From: Scatosoma sp900555925
Lineage (GTDB): Bacteria; Bacillota; Clostridia; Christensenellales; Borkfalkiaceae
Reading direction: 5' to 3'
Assembly: GCA_959603585.1 (NCBI GenBank)
Contig: CAUGYD010000001.1
Coordinates: forward strand, 400,700-464,699
DNA: 64,000 nucleotides
In this document: piece by piece, positions 16,688-24,960 of the stretch
How positions within the stretch are numbered: position 1 is the first letter of the stretch
Layout of the letters: every line of letters begins with the position of its first letter
The notes under the pieces: model-generated
The model's input: only the letters and a program-made list of their open reading frames with translations
Told to the model about the DNA's origin: nothing
Database searches by the model: none
Program-made: the position numbers and the translations under genes

Positions 16688-17887
16688 TCAAAACACGATT
16701 TTGTCATAATCCACACCCAACGTTTCCGCGACAGTCACGATGCCCGAAGCGTCAAACGCGATCCCCGTACTCACCGACGAGCTGCCGTAAACGCTGCCCT
16801 GGTAACTGTAAGTATATTGGATCGTCAGCGTCCCGTCCTTGTTCGTCCCCGTCGCGTTATTCGCAAAACTGTTGTTATACGTCGAGATCAACGTTGCTAC
16901 CGACGGATGAAACGATACTGCCATGGGTTGATACTTCGACGCGGCTTGCCCGTAAACAATCTTGACAGGCAAAACTTTTGGCGCTTCCGAAGACAAATCG
17001 TTCCCCTTCGCCCGCATAAGCTGCGTCCCCGACGATGTTTGCGTGTCGCTCACAAACGCGTCATACGGCGTCGTGACGCTAAAGCCTGTACCGCTGAACG
17101 TTAAATCTTTTTCTACAGCCGATCTCGTGTATGTCGTTATCGTTCCCGCCGAAGAATTGGTAACGGATTTATGTACCGCGTTCGTCGTTTTTACGTTTTT
17201 AACCAGTGTTCCGCCCGTGATCGTAAATGTGTCGGGCGTAAGCGTACCCGTTCCGTAATTCGGCGTCGCCAAAACCGTGTAACTGGTTTCCGAAGACGAA
17301 AACGCGATTTTGGAAGGCGCGGTGATAGAAACCGACGTTATACGTTTTACATAATCCACCGTACAGCTCGCCGCCGCGTCCTCGTTCGACTTTGCTTTCG
17401 CCGTGATAATCGCTTGTTCTCCGAATTCTTTTTTACATACCAATGTCGCGGTGAGCGTGTTTGCAGACGGCGTTAAGCTCAGATACTCCGTCACCGCCTT
17501 TCCGCTCGCCCAGGCGCTTGCGCTGTTCGTCCATTCCGCTGTCCATAAAACCGTCGGGTCCGTGACGTTCGCGGGCGTTATCGTAGCCGTAATCGTATAA
17601 ACCGAATCCGCCTGCTCGCTTACGCCGTTCGCCGCATATTCCTCGCTCGTGAGCTTTGCACCCGCCAATTTCATGCCGCTGCCATTTCCTTCCGTCAGAA
17701 CGCTTCCTCCGCCTTCGTCCTCCACGGGAACTTCCGTTGAATCAACGGATTCTTTCTCCCGCCTGAATGCTTTGAATCCGTCCGTACTTACGCTCAATAA
17801 ACCCACCGCCAGCAATATAATCGCCAGAAATACCACTACCCATTTGACTTTATCGCTTTTGACGTGGTTTTCAAATTTATTATCCAT
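16688..17887 (-). CDS. Membrane-anchored Ig-like surface protein
   Basis: 399 residues with an AAGGAGG site. An N-terminal membrane helix (about 15-34) precedes an acidic, Gly-rich linker, then an Ig-like domain (about 95-190: TITATITPANVTDPTVLW, VTEYLSLTP, VCKKEFGEQ, SCTVDY). A Ser/Thr-rich beta region follows, and the end reads VDYDKIVF. The Ig-like part aligns by eye with the two neighbouring paralogues, including the Cys pair. Probably exposed on the cell surface. The exact partner is unknown. Confidence 0.6.
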   Translation of the reverse strand: MDNKFENHVKSDKVKWVVVFLAIILLAVGLLSVSTDGFKAFRREKESVDSTEVPVEDEGGGSVLTEGNGSGMKLAGAKLTSEEYAANGVSEQADSVYTITATITPANVTDPTVLWTAEWTNSASAWASGKAVTEYLSLTPSANTLTATLVCKKEFGEQAIITAKAKSNEDAAASCTVDYVKRITSVSITAPSKIAFSSSETSYTVLATPNYGTGTLTPDTFTITGGTLVKNVKTTNAVHKSVTNSSAGTITTYTRSAVEKDLTFSGTGFSVTTPYDAFVSDTQTSSGTQLMRAKGNDLSSEAPKVLPVKIVYGQAASKYQPMAVSFHPSVATLISTYNNSFANNATGTNKDGTLTIQYTYSYQGSVYGSSSVSTGIAFDASGIVTVAETLGVDYDKIVF

Positions 17888-17898
17888 TCGCCGCCTCC

Positions 17899-18975
17899 TT
17901 AAATGATAATAGCGGTATCGTCCAGCGTTACGTCTTCTACATACGTCTTGAACAGGCTCGCGTCAAAATCAATACGTACAGCCCTGTCAACCGAAGAATA
18001 GCTCCCCGTCGCCTCATAGCGGATAGAGAACAATCCCGCGTCGGTATGCGTTTTCAGCCAAGTCAATACCTCGTTTTTCGTTGCCGGTGACAGGGCGACA
18101 TACTTTGACGGATTAGAAGTCAACGGCTCGCAAAACAGCGACAGCAAATTACAGGTCTGTTTGGCTGCAGTTTCCGTTTTCGTATAGCCCGCCTCCCGGA
18201 TTTTGATTTTCTTCGTCAAAGACGTATTTAAGTCCGCCAATACCGTTTCGTTGATTTGTACCTCGGGCACAAGCTCTAACGTATCGTCCACCGTATAGGC
18301 GGAATACGTATAGGTATAATCGATCACCAGGGTATCGTCGGGATTGCCGTAATTGAAACTTCCGTCCGTCAGCGCATCAAATGTCGCGCCGCCCGAAATT
18401 TTGCCCGTAATCCCGGTCAATCGCTTCGCAAAATCCACCGTGCATTCCGCTTTTGCGCCCGCATTTTCCCGCGACGTTACCGTGACTTTAATTTGTGCGC
18501 CGAAGTCCTTTAAGCATTGTACCGTTGCCGTGGTGCTCCCGTCGCTCTGCGGCGTTACCGTGATATAATCCGTAACTGTTTTTCCCGTCGCCCATGCGCT
18601 CGACGCATCCACAAATGACACCGACCAATCTACCGTTTTATTATCCGCCGTAACCGGCTTCACCGTCGCCGTCAGTGTTATACTGTCATACGACGCATTG
18701 TTCGCCAGAGCCGACGCCGAACGGAACGTCATCGCGCGCGGCATTTTATGTATCTCGCCGTTTTCCAGCTCGTTTCCCTCTCCGTCCGTGATAGGCGCGT
18801 CTATTTCGGGTGAGATTATTGCGTCTGCCTGCCCTTGCTCCAAATCGGAAATTCCATGTTTTTGGAAACCGATTACCGACGATGTAATTACGATTGCCGC
18901 TACCACGGCTATCGTAAACACAATAGAGAGCCACTTGAGTTTCGTATGTTTTTTGTTATTTTGAATTTCTTGCAT
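17899..18975 (-). CDS. Membrane-anchored Ig-like surface protein
   Basis: 358 residues with an AGGAGG site. An N-terminal membrane helix (about 15-36) is followed by a linker and an Ig-like domain (about 97-185: TLTATVKPVTADNKTVDWSV, VTDYITVTP, QCLKDFGAQ, ECTVDFAKR). It ends VEDVTLDDTAIII, close to the tails of its paralogues. It is the first of the surface-protein genes downstream of a hairpin at 19002-19040. Function unknown. Confidence 0.6.
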   Translation of the reverse strand: MQEIQNNKKHTKLKWLSIVFTIAVVAAIVITSSVIGFQKHGISDLEQGQADAIISPEIDAPITDGEGNELENGEIHKMPRAMTFRSASALANNASYDSITLTATVKPVTADNKTVDWSVSFVDASSAWATGKTVTDYITVTPQSDGSTTATVQCLKDFGAQIKVTVTSRENAGAKAECTVDFAKRLTGITGKISGGATFDALTDGSFNYGNPDDTLVIDYTYTYSAYTVDDTLELVPEVQINETVLADLNTSLTKKIKIREAGYTKTETAAKQTCNLLSLFCEPLTSNPSKYVALSPATKNEVLTWLKTHTDAGLFSIRYEATGSYSSVDRAVRIDFDASLFKTYVEDVTLDDTAIII

Positions 18976-19001
18976 TTTCTTTTTCCTCCTAAAAAAGTTT
19001 T

Positions 19002-19040
19002 TGCCGGCTATGACCTAATTTTTATAAGCCATAGCCGGCA
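19002..19040 (-). terminator. Hairpin between cytosolic and surface genes
   Basis: An 11-bp perfect stem (TGCCGGCTATG with its complement, 19002-19012 and 19030-19040). On the minus strand it is followed by A-tracts and then TTTTTT, so it may terminate only partly or act as a processing site, giving more of the two upstream small proteins than of the surface proteins. Confidence 0.5.
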
Positions 19041-19050
19041 TGGTTGCTGT

Positions 19051-19401
19051 TTACGCCTGGCGCAAAAGCATATTCAGCAGCGTTTTATCCGAATCGCGGA
19101 ACGGCTTTACCTTACACTCGTAAACCTCGCCGTTTTCGTCCACCGTCCGGATTCCGTAGGTGTTGCCTTTGATGATCTTGCCCGTCGCTTCGTCCTTCAT
19201 TTCATACGGCGTTAAAAATAAATCCGCTTTATTTTCGTTTCCGAAGACGATATCCAGCACCGTATATCCGCCTTTATCGGGCGGGATTACCGCTACTTTC
19301 ACGTCTTTTCCTCGCACGGTTCCTTTAATGAAATACGAAAAATACGTCTGCTCGTTCATCTCGAACGTTTCGCGTTCTACATAAATTTTCTTGCTTTCCA
19401 T
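19051..19401 (-). CDS. Small conserved-looking protein, possible ssDNA-binding role
   Basis: 116 residues with an AAGGAG site, without signal peptide or membrane segment. It is beta-rich and charged (YFSYFIKGTVRGKDVKVAVIPPDKGG, then YTVLDIVFG, ending KPFRDSDKTLLNMLLRQA). I do not recognise a named family. Rolling-circle elements need an ssDNA-binding protein, and filamentous phages encode one of about this size next to the structural genes. That role is a guess from size, fold and position. Confidence 0.55.
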   Translation of the reverse strand: MESKKIYVERETFEMNEQTYFSYFIKGTVRGKDVKVAVIPPDKGGYTVLDIVFGNENKADLFLTPYEMKDEATGKIIKGNTYGIRTVDENGEVYECKVKPFRDSDKTLLNMLLRQA

Positions 19402-19423
19402 AATCTTTTATCTCCTTTTTTAA

Positions 19424-19792
19424 TTACTCAGCGGCGTCATTTTTCGCCGCTGTACGTTGCGCTTTGGCTTCTGCTTTCGCAGCTTTCGCCTCTGCCTTTG
19501 CCTCGGCTTTTGCCGCTTTCGCCGCTTCACGTTCTTCACGCTTCGCGCGTTTTCTGGAAATTGCCGCCGCTTCTTCCTTGGTTTTGCCTTCGTCCAATGC
19601 CTTTTTGTACTTGTAAAGCCCGCTATGGTCGCTCTGGCACTGTAAGTATCCCGAACGAATCCCCGCTTCATAGTCCGTCAGCTCTTTTCCTTCCTTCGGA
19701 CCGTGCTGGTGTACTTTCGCTTTCCGTTCGGCGGCATAGCTCGCCGCACGTTTGTTCGGCTTTACCCATCTGTTTTCACTATAATCTGCCAA
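19424..19792 (-). CDS. Small protein with Ala/Lys-rich helical tail
   Basis: 122 residues from a TTG start at 19792 with AAGGAG 9 nt upstream. The first 75 residues are basic. The last 45 are a repetitive Ala/Lys/Glu helix (AKAEAKAEAKAAKAEAKA), likely a single long helix or coiled coil that could bind nucleic acid. It is the first gene of the long minus-strand operon. No family recognised. Confidence 0.55.
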   Translation of the reverse strand: MADYSENRWVKPNKRAASYAAERKAKVHQHGPKEGKELTDYEAGIRSGYLQCQSDHSGLYKYKKALDEGKTKEEAAAISRKRAKREEREAAKAAKAEAKAEAKAAKAEAKAQRTAAKNDAAE

Positions 19793-19799
19793 TGTTGTT

Positions 19800-20127
19800 T
19801 TCTCCTTGCCCGGTTTGTCGTTAGCTCAACGATTTTTTCTTTCGGCGGGAGCTCCGCTCATTTAGTTGTCCTATCAATCCCGTTTTTCTTGTGAGCGTTC
19901 CGCCCAGTGCGATTATCTTGCGGCAGTAGCTACCTTTTATCTTTTCAGACCGCTAAATTTTCTCGCCTCTTTTGCTATCGGATTGATTACGCCGTAAGTA
20001 TAAGCCCTCTCCCGCCAAAAAACCAGAACACCTTGAGCCAACATTAGGACAACCTTAAGCCAACATTAAGTACAAATTAGGTACATACACGGTACTCTTG
20101 GAGTACACCGTTAAAAAAGAAAAAAGA
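19800..20127. other. Control region upstream of the minus-strand operon
   Basis: About 330 bases without a convincing gene. It contains two direct repeats at 20028-20070 and should carry the promoter and regulator sites of the operon starting at 19792. Confidence 0.45.
20028..20070. repeat. Two tandem repeats, unit about 21 bp
   Basis: ACACCTTGAGCCAACATTAGG (20028-20048, core CCTTGAGCCAACATTA) is followed directly by a near copy (20049-20070, core CCTTAAGCCAACATTA). Iteron-like; probably a binding site for a regulator or for Rep. Confidence 0.55.
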
Positions 20128-20150
20128 CGGAGCGTTTGCTCCGCCTTTTT
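20128..20150 (-). terminator. Terminator of the small regulator operon
   Basis: The hairpin CGGAGC/GCTCCG (20128-20133 with 20138-20143) is flanked by A-runs on the left and T-runs on the right, so it can act in both directions. It lies just past the stop of the minus-strand gene ending at 20152. Confidence 0.6.
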
Positions 20151-20151
20151 G

Positions 20152-20406
20152 TCATTCTACATATCGTCGCGCATACATACTTGTACGCATACGTTTCCCG
20201 TCTATGTTCTGTTTTTCCGACATTCCGTATTCATACTCCTTATCCCGCTTTTGCGTGCGAACATAATAGGTATCATAGCTTATCAATACATTATCGTCTT
20301 CCATATCTACTTCTATGTCTATGCGTTGTTTGACGATATACTTTTTCGTTCGATACACATTCGTCGCGCCCTTGATAAAATCCGGACAAGTTTTCTCTTT
20401 TGACAT
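20152..20406 (-). CDS. Small hypothetical protein
   Basis: 84 residues with an AAAGGAGG site. Charged, beta-rich, without motifs I recognise. It is the last gene of a small operon with two HTH-type genes upstream. Confidence 0.5.
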   Translation of the reverse strand: MSKEKTCPDFIKGATNVYRTKKYIVKQRIDIEVDMEDDNVLISYDTYYVRTQKRDKEYEYGMSEKQNIDGKRMRTSMYARRYVE

Positions 20407-20449
20407 ATTGTACCTCCTTTACCCGCTTTGGCGAGTGATTTTTATATCT

Positions 20450-20743
20450 CTACCGCAAGTTTGCTTGCAGATAGTCGTAGAGTTTTCCGTTCAAGCGTTT
20501 GATCGTTTGCGTGGAATACCGCCACTCGTCTGCTAAACTCTCTTGCGTGTTGTTTCGGATATACAGTTCTACATATACGTCGTAAATGCGAATAGGCGCG
20601 CGCTTTACCGCGTCATTATATCTTTGGACTTTTTCCGCGATTATATTTGATTCGATTTCGTTTTTCAGTTCGTCAAATCCCTTTTTACGCGAATAGTAAT
20701 AGCGTATTTCTCTTAAATCCTTCATGATTTCTTGTCTTGTCAT
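20450..20743 (-). CDS. ArpU/sigma-like HTH regulator
   Basis: 97 residues. The C-terminal half (IRNNTQESLADEWRYSTQTIKRLNGKLYDYLQ) looks like a sigma-70 region 4-type helix-turn-helix, as in the small late regulators (ArpU/RinA type) of Gram-positive phages and elements. It lies 9 nt after the gene at 20753-21085. It may activate the structural operon. The family is assigned from the pattern only. Confidence 0.55.
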   Translation of the reverse strand: MTRQEIMKDLREIRYYYSRKKGFDELKNEIESNIIAEKVQRYNDAVKRAPIRIYDVYVELYIRNNTQESLADEWRYSTQTIKRLNGKLYDYLQANLR

Positions 20744-20752
20744 ATTTTTGCC

Positions 20753-21085
20753 TCACGCTCTCGTATCCGGTCGCCCAAACCGATCAATGATTTCCTGCAT
20801 TTTTTCCCGTTCCTCTCCCCTCAGCCTATTTGCGATTGTTTCTAAAAACGCCTTTTGCTCCGGTTTCAGATATTCTTTATTCAAATAATATCCTTCCTCT
20901 ATATGTACGCCCGCGGAATTACGACGACTGTCCGTATAGATCGGGTAAGATAGTGAAAGCTCTTGTATATCGCGGCGGATCGTCCGTTCGCTCACGCAAA
21001 ACTCGAACGCTAAATTGTCGATTTTGTCATGCCGACGGCGGCATAACGTATTCAACAGCTCTTGACGCCGTTCTATCGCTTTCAC
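20753..21085 (-). CDS. HTH-domain regulator (DeoR/HTH_11-like)
   Basis: 110 residues from a GTG at 21085 with AAAGGGGG upstream. The open frame continues to 21199, but those residues are very basic and lack a ribosome site. The N-terminus is a winged helix (ERRQELLNTLCRRRHDKIDNLAFEF, CVSERTIRRDIQELS), typical of DeoR/HTH_11 DNA-binding domains. No sensor domain follows, so it is probably an element regulator rather than a sugar regulator. Confidence 0.6.
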   Translation of the reverse strand: MKAIERRQELLNTLCRRRHDKIDNLAFEFCVSERTIRRDIQELSLSYPIYTDSRRNSAGVHIEEGYYLNKEYLKPEQKAFLETIANRLRGEEREKMQEIIDRFGRPDTRA

Positions 21086-21369
21086 TTTTCTCACCCCCTT
21101 TGCCTTTCTTGACCCTATTTTCTTACTTTGCCCGGACAGTTCTTGTCCGCGCAAAAAAAATTTTCTATATTTTTTGCAACGAAAAAAGCGCCTTGACAAA
21201 CAGCGCCTCTTTTTTTAGAGGTTGCTGCTCGCCAAGACGCTTTTCGTCCTGCTTTGACGCCCTTCGACGTTTCACGAACACTTATTCTCAATCTATTGAC
21301 GCACGGATTTACACTTACCCTGTTTCAGCACGACCGCCGTTTGGATTGAAAACGTTGTTTATTCGATTG

Positions 21370-21552
21370 TTACTCTCCGATTACTTTTATATCGATCTCT
21401 TTTCTCTTTTGTTTATGTAATTTACTGATAATTGCTACCCTACACTTCGGACAGGTTCTACGTAAAACCGCATTCCTATCATTATACCCTGTTACCTTAT
21501 ATCCGCAGTTCGGACAATACAGTTGTGTAGGCGTTACATTATATAAATCCAT
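21370..21552 (-). CDS. Small zinc-ribbon protein
   Basis: 60 residues with a GGGAGG site. Two CxxC knuckles (CPNC at about 13-16 and CPKC at about 34-37) make a zinc ribbon. The tail is Lys-rich. Likely a nucleic-acid or protein-binding accessory factor of the element. Confidence 0.55.
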   Translation of the reverse strand: MDLYNVTPTQLYCPNCGYKVTGYNDRNAVLRRTCPKCRVAIISKLHKQKRKEIDIKVIGE

Positions 21553-21570
21553 CTATGCCCTTATCCTCCC

Positions 21571-21753
21571 TTATATCGGAACACGCTCACTGTCCGATCT
21601 CCCTGTTTCTTCCTCTATCCTGTTTCCTTGATTTTCTGTTTCTATTTTTACTTTCGTATGACAGTGACTGCATAGAAACCAACCGCCTGTTTCTTCTAAA
21701 AACAGATTTTTTTCCAAGTGTCCGCATTTCGGACAATAGACCTTTTTTACCAT
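21571..21753 (-). CDS. Small zinc-ribbon protein
   Basis: 60 residues with an AAAGGAG site. CPKCG near the N-terminus and CSHC near residue 28 form a zinc ribbon, followed by an acidic tail. It is next to a second zinc-ribbon gene and behind a strong promoter (21807-21835). Confidence 0.55.
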   Translation of the reverse strand: MVKKVYCPKCGHLEKNLFLEETGGWFLCSHCHTKVKIETENQGNRIEEETGRSDSERVPI

Positions 21754-21806
21754 CTTTTCACTCCTTTTTTCTGTTTTTATGCGAACGTTTGTTCGGATTT
21801 TTATTT

Positions 21807-21835
21807 ATTATACTTCCTTTTTTTTACATTGTCAA
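21807..21835 (-). promoter_or_regulatory. Promoter of the zinc-ribbon/regulator operon
   Basis: On the minus strand TTGACA (21830-21835) and TATAAT (21807-21812) are 17 bp apart, a near-perfect housekeeping promoter. A GAAC-GTTC half-palindrome lies just downstream at about 21783-21794. Confidence 0.7.
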
Positions 21836-21862
21836 GCGGTAGAGCCAAGTTCTTTTGTGAAA

Positions 21863-22033
21863 ATTTTTTGTCCTCCGACGGGGAAGGCTAATCGGCGTCG
21901 AGGCGTTGTCAAGGCGCTTAAAAACTTTTTACTTTCATTGCTTTGACTTTGCTGTTTTTAAGTCTGTCGCTTCGCTTTTCCTTGACCACTCCCCTTCCGC
22001 CGATTTTGGGAATTCCGTCGGAGGACAAAAAAA
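21863..22033. repeat. Long imperfect inverted repeat upstream of xis-int
   Basis: The outer arms (21863-21880 and 22016-22033) match over 17 bp (TTTTTTGTCCTCCGACG and its complement). Further in, matching blocks recur (an ATCGGCG block, a GTCAAGG block and CTTAAAAA with TTTTTAAG), so the whole 170 bp could fold into one long hairpin. Both arms carry CGTCGGAGG or its complement, the same 9 bases as the tRNA-Arg anticodon region at 25031-25039. Candidate attachment site, single-strand origin or packaging signal. Confidence 0.6.
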
Positions 22034-22257
22034 ATGCAAAAGGAGGATTTCAGCCCAATGGATATGTTCTGTTTCTTATACCTTTTCTATCCCTGGCGTA
22101 CCAGATGTTAGCCGTAAGTGTACCCTATATTGTCCCAAACCGTTCTTCTCTTGTACCAAGCCTTTTTGTTATACTCTCCCGCGAAGGTAATACTTTTACT
22201 GAATTTTTTTTCGGTTTTTGCAGTATCTTCCAAATTTTCAATACGGAGGTTATTAAA

Positions 22258-22446
22258 ATGGCAGCAAGAATGAGAACGATTCGGGACGCGCTTAAAACGA
22301 TCAAGGAACTCGATCCCGGCTCGGCGGTTACTTATAACTTTATTAAGCAGTTATGTGAAACCGACAAGATCACCAATGTCAAGCTGAATAAGAAATACTT
22401 ACTCAACCTTGACGAATTACTTAAATTCTTAAACATGGAGGATTAA
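22258..22446 (+). CDS. Excisionase-like small HTH protein
   Basis: 62 residues from the ATG at 22258 with ACGGAGG upstream. It is basic and helical, with a winged-helix pattern (SAVTYNFIKQLCETDKI, NKKYLLNLDELLKFL) as in Xis/MerR-like excisionases. It lies 3 nt before the integrase gene, the usual position for a recombination directionality factor. Confidence 0.65.
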   Translation: MAARMRTIRDALKTIKELDPGSAVTYNFIKQLCETDKITNVKLNKKYLLNLDELLKFLNMED

Positions 22447-22449
22447 ATT

Positions 22450-23859
22450 ATGGCTACTGTTAGAAAACGAAAGTTAAAGAACGGACGCCTTGTTTACGAT
22501 ATACAAGTGCGGATTAAAGACAAAGGCAGCGGTGAGGAAATCGTTGAAACGTCCACGTGGCGTGCAGACGAAAACATGAGTGAAAAAAAAGCCGATAATG
22601 AAGCGGTTATCGTTGCTGACAAATTTGAAAAAGAAGTTATTGCCTCTATTTCAGGCTGTTCTGCAAGAAGTGATCCCCTTACCATTACGTTTCGTGATTT
22701 TGCAAACAACTGGCTCGAACAAACAAAAAGAAAATGGACGCTTTCTTATTACGTAATCTCACAAAGAGCGTTAGACTTTGCCTGCTCTCGTATCGGAGGC
22801 TATAAAGTCAAAGAATTAACGCCCGCTATTATCCAAAACTTTTTCAATGAAATCGATAACAGAACACACAATGTTTCTATTATTACGCCTAAACCTAATT
22901 TCAAAGAGATTTTGAAATCTTACGGTTTTGACTATAAAAATCTCAGATACGACTATCATGTTCAAGCGGCCACTCTTTCTCACGCCTTGCGCGGACAATC
23001 CGTGGGCGTCAAATGGTCGAACGAATTATGCCGCGCCACAAAAATCCCCTTCAACAAGCTTTTCGATACTATCGAAAAAAAGGAACCCTATGCCTGGGAA
23101 ACGAATAATAAAATTAAACGTACCGTCAGAGCCGTGTTATCTCTTGCAAAGAAAAATCGGCTCGTAGAGGATAATTTCGCGCAAGCCGATTATATTGATT
23201 ATCCCAAAAAGGTGACTACGCCCGTTCGCTTTATGGACGACAAAACCGCTGTTACCTTTTTTGATTTTCTTATGCACTACCATAATTTACGCATCAAAAC
23301 CGCTATGCTGATTTTCCTTTTAACGGGCTTTCGGCGCGGCGAAGTATGCGGACTCGAATGGCATGATATTGACTTTCAAAAACGCACTATCAGCGTGGAA
23401 CGTTCCGTCGTTTATGTTCCCGGCTACGGCGTGTTTCAGAAAGAGCCGAAAACGGAGGGTTCTAAACGAACGATTACCGTTGCTCAAGTCCTGATAAACG
23501 TTCTCAAAGAGTATAGAGAAAGCTGGTTAAAAATGCGGCAGGATTGCGGAGATTACATAAAGCCGTCAGATAAGTTGTTTACTTCCGAAAAGGGCGACCT
23601 CATTAATCCCGCCACTCTTGAAACCTGGATTAAAATTGTTATCCGCGACGCCGGTATGGAGCATTTTACTCTCCACAGCCTCCGCCATACCAATATCACC
23701 TTACAGATCGCGGCAGGCATTCCGCTCGTCACCGTCGCCGCAAGGGCAGGTCATTCCCGCACCAGCACCACCAGCGATATTTACAGCCATTTTATCAAAA
23801 CCAGCGACGAAAATGCGGCCGACGCTCTCGATAACTTTTTCAACCATAAAAACAGCTAA
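22450..23859 (+). CDS. Tyrosine-type site-specific integrase
   Basis: 469 residues, of normal length for an ICE or phage integrase. An N-terminal arm-binding and SAM-like domain (about 80-250) precedes the catalytic domain with Arg295 (TGFRRGEVCGLEW), His409 and Arg412 (LHSLRHTN), His435 (AGHSRTS) and the nucleophile Tyr445 (SDIYSHF). All catalytic positions are present. It should integrate and excise the element, most likely at the tRNA-Arg gene about 1.1 kb downstream. It is preceded by an excisionase-like gene and followed by a multi-HTH gene. Confidence 0.9.
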   Translation: MATVRKRKLKNGRLVYDIQVRIKDKGSGEEIVETSTWRADENMSEKKADNEAVIVADKFEKEVIASISGCSARSDPLTITFRDFANNWLEQTKRKWTLSYYVISQRALDFACSRIGGYKVKELTPAIIQNFFNEIDNRTHNVSIITPKPNFKEILKSYGFDYKNLRYDYHVQAATLSHALRGQSVGVKWSNELCRATKIPFNKLFDTIEKKEPYAWETNNKIKRTVRAVLSLAKKNRLVEDNFAQADYIDYPKKVTTPVRFMDDKTAVTFFDFLMHYHNLRIKTAMLIFLLTGFRRGEVCGLEWHDIDFQKRTISVERSVVYVPGYGVFQKEPKTEGSKRTITVAQVLINVLKEYRESWLKMRQDCGDYIKPSDKLFTSEKGDLINPATLETWIKIVIRDAGMEHFTLHSLRHTNITLQIAAGIPLVTVAARAGHSRTSTTSDIYSHFIKTSDENAADALDNFFNHKNS

Positions 23860-23869
23860 GGAGTTTATC

Positions 23870-24793
23870 ATGTACTTACCCAGATTAAGGAAAATTTCAG
23901 ATGTGTTAACGCAAATGTACGCAGCCGATCCCGATACCGTCATCACAAGACATTTTATAGAATCGCTTATTCATTCGGGACAGCTCACAGCTCTCAAATA
24001 CGGCGACGCCTGGCTCGTCAATCTCGACGAACTCTATCTGCTCTTGTCTGCAGAAAAACCCGACGATACCGAGATTGCAGACGATCACGTTCCCAATGAA
24101 AGAATCATGCTGACTTCCGGTGAAATTTACCGAGCCTTTTTGGAAAACGATCCTCAAACCATCGTCCGCAAACCTAATCTACGACGCTTTGCTCAGCAAT
24201 ACGGAATTCACCATTTTATTCTTAACGATAAATGGATTATTGATTTCCCTGCTTTCGCGGCAGCCGTAAACCCTAAAGCCATAAAGCACCATAGGAGCCA
24301 ACCGCGCTTGAGAGCGCACGACGACGCCGTTTTCGATTTCAAACGCCTCCACCCCCATCTTCACGTTTCTCTACAAATGATCGAACAGCAGCTTTGCTCT
24401 CCTGAAGTCTTTTCTATAAAAAACGGCAAACGCTGGATCATTAATTACGACGAACTCGAACTTGCCACCTTAAAGGCTGTAAACAATCTTCCCGAAGGGA
24501 AACGCCCTCCCCCTACTTACAAGAAAAAGACTAAAGCCAAACTCGACATCAAACCTGTCCATATTCAGCAAAAAGACAAAGGTTACTATACTCTTTATTT
24601 CAAACTGACAGTAATTGAATATATGGTAAAACACAATCTTTCGTATAAAGAAACCGTAATTAAATTCTGGGGAATAGAGAGCAGAAAGAAAATCCGTGCC
24701 CGTATCACCCTTTTAATGAACTGGGAAGCCGCTTATAAAAGCGGCGGTAAACGAGCCTTAATCGAACAACACTCTCCTAAAAAACACAATTAA
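23870..24793 (+). CDS. Protein with repeated excisionase-like HTH modules and IS3-like HTH
   Basis: 307 residues from the ATG at 23870 with AAGGAG upstream. Three winged-helix/excisionase-like modules can be seen: about 25-60 (ITRHFIESLIHSGQLTALKYG, LVNLDELYLLL), about 85-130 and about 165-205 (VSLQMIEQQL, WIINYDELELA). The C-terminal 65 residues (FKLTVIEYMVKHNLSYKETVIKFWGI, then NWEAAYKSGGKRAL) look like the N-terminal helix-turn-helix of IS3/IS150-type transposases. No transposase catalytic domain is present. Probably a DNA-binding architectural or directionality factor acting with the integrase. Confidence 0.6.
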   Translation: MYLPRLRKISDVLTQMYAADPDTVITRHFIESLIHSGQLTALKYGDAWLVNLDELYLLLSAEKPDDTEIADDHVPNERIMLTSGEIYRAFLENDPQTIVRKPNLRRFAQQYGIHHFILNDKWIIDFPAFAAAVNPKAIKHHRSQPRLRAHDDAVFDFKRLHPHLHVSLQMIEQQLCSPEVFSIKNGKRWIINYDELELATLKAVNNLPEGKRPPPTYKKKTKAKLDIKPVHIQQKDKGYYTLYFKLTVIEYMVKHNLSYKETVIKFWGIESRKKIRARITLLMNWEAAYKSGGKRALIEQHSPKKHN

Positions 24794-24873
24794 GCAGCTT
24801 ATCTTTATACAAAACAAACCTCAATGAATATTTCTATACATCATAAACGTTGTATTTTGCCCGATTGAAAGAA

Positions 24874-24894
24874 TTTACACTCAAATTTACACTC
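24874..24894. repeat. Paired TTTACACTC sites, candidate integrase arm sites
   Basis: TTTACACTC occurs at 24874-24882 and 24886-24894, 12 bp apart. Two inverted copies (GAGTGTAAA, 25192-25200 and 25203-25211) lie on the other side of tRNA-Arg. Paired short direct repeats flanking a core are typical of tyrosine-integrase arm sites. Confidence 0.55.
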
Positions 24895-24960
24895 TTAAAA
24901 AGAATAAAAATTTCATTATTTTGCAAATATTTTATATATCCGAGAATGTATAGAACAAAA

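Noticed and set aside
21863..22033. Group II intron or riboswitch
   Set aside because: No intron domain V, reverse transcriptase or known riboswitch core was recognised. The palindrome is better seen as a DNA feature.
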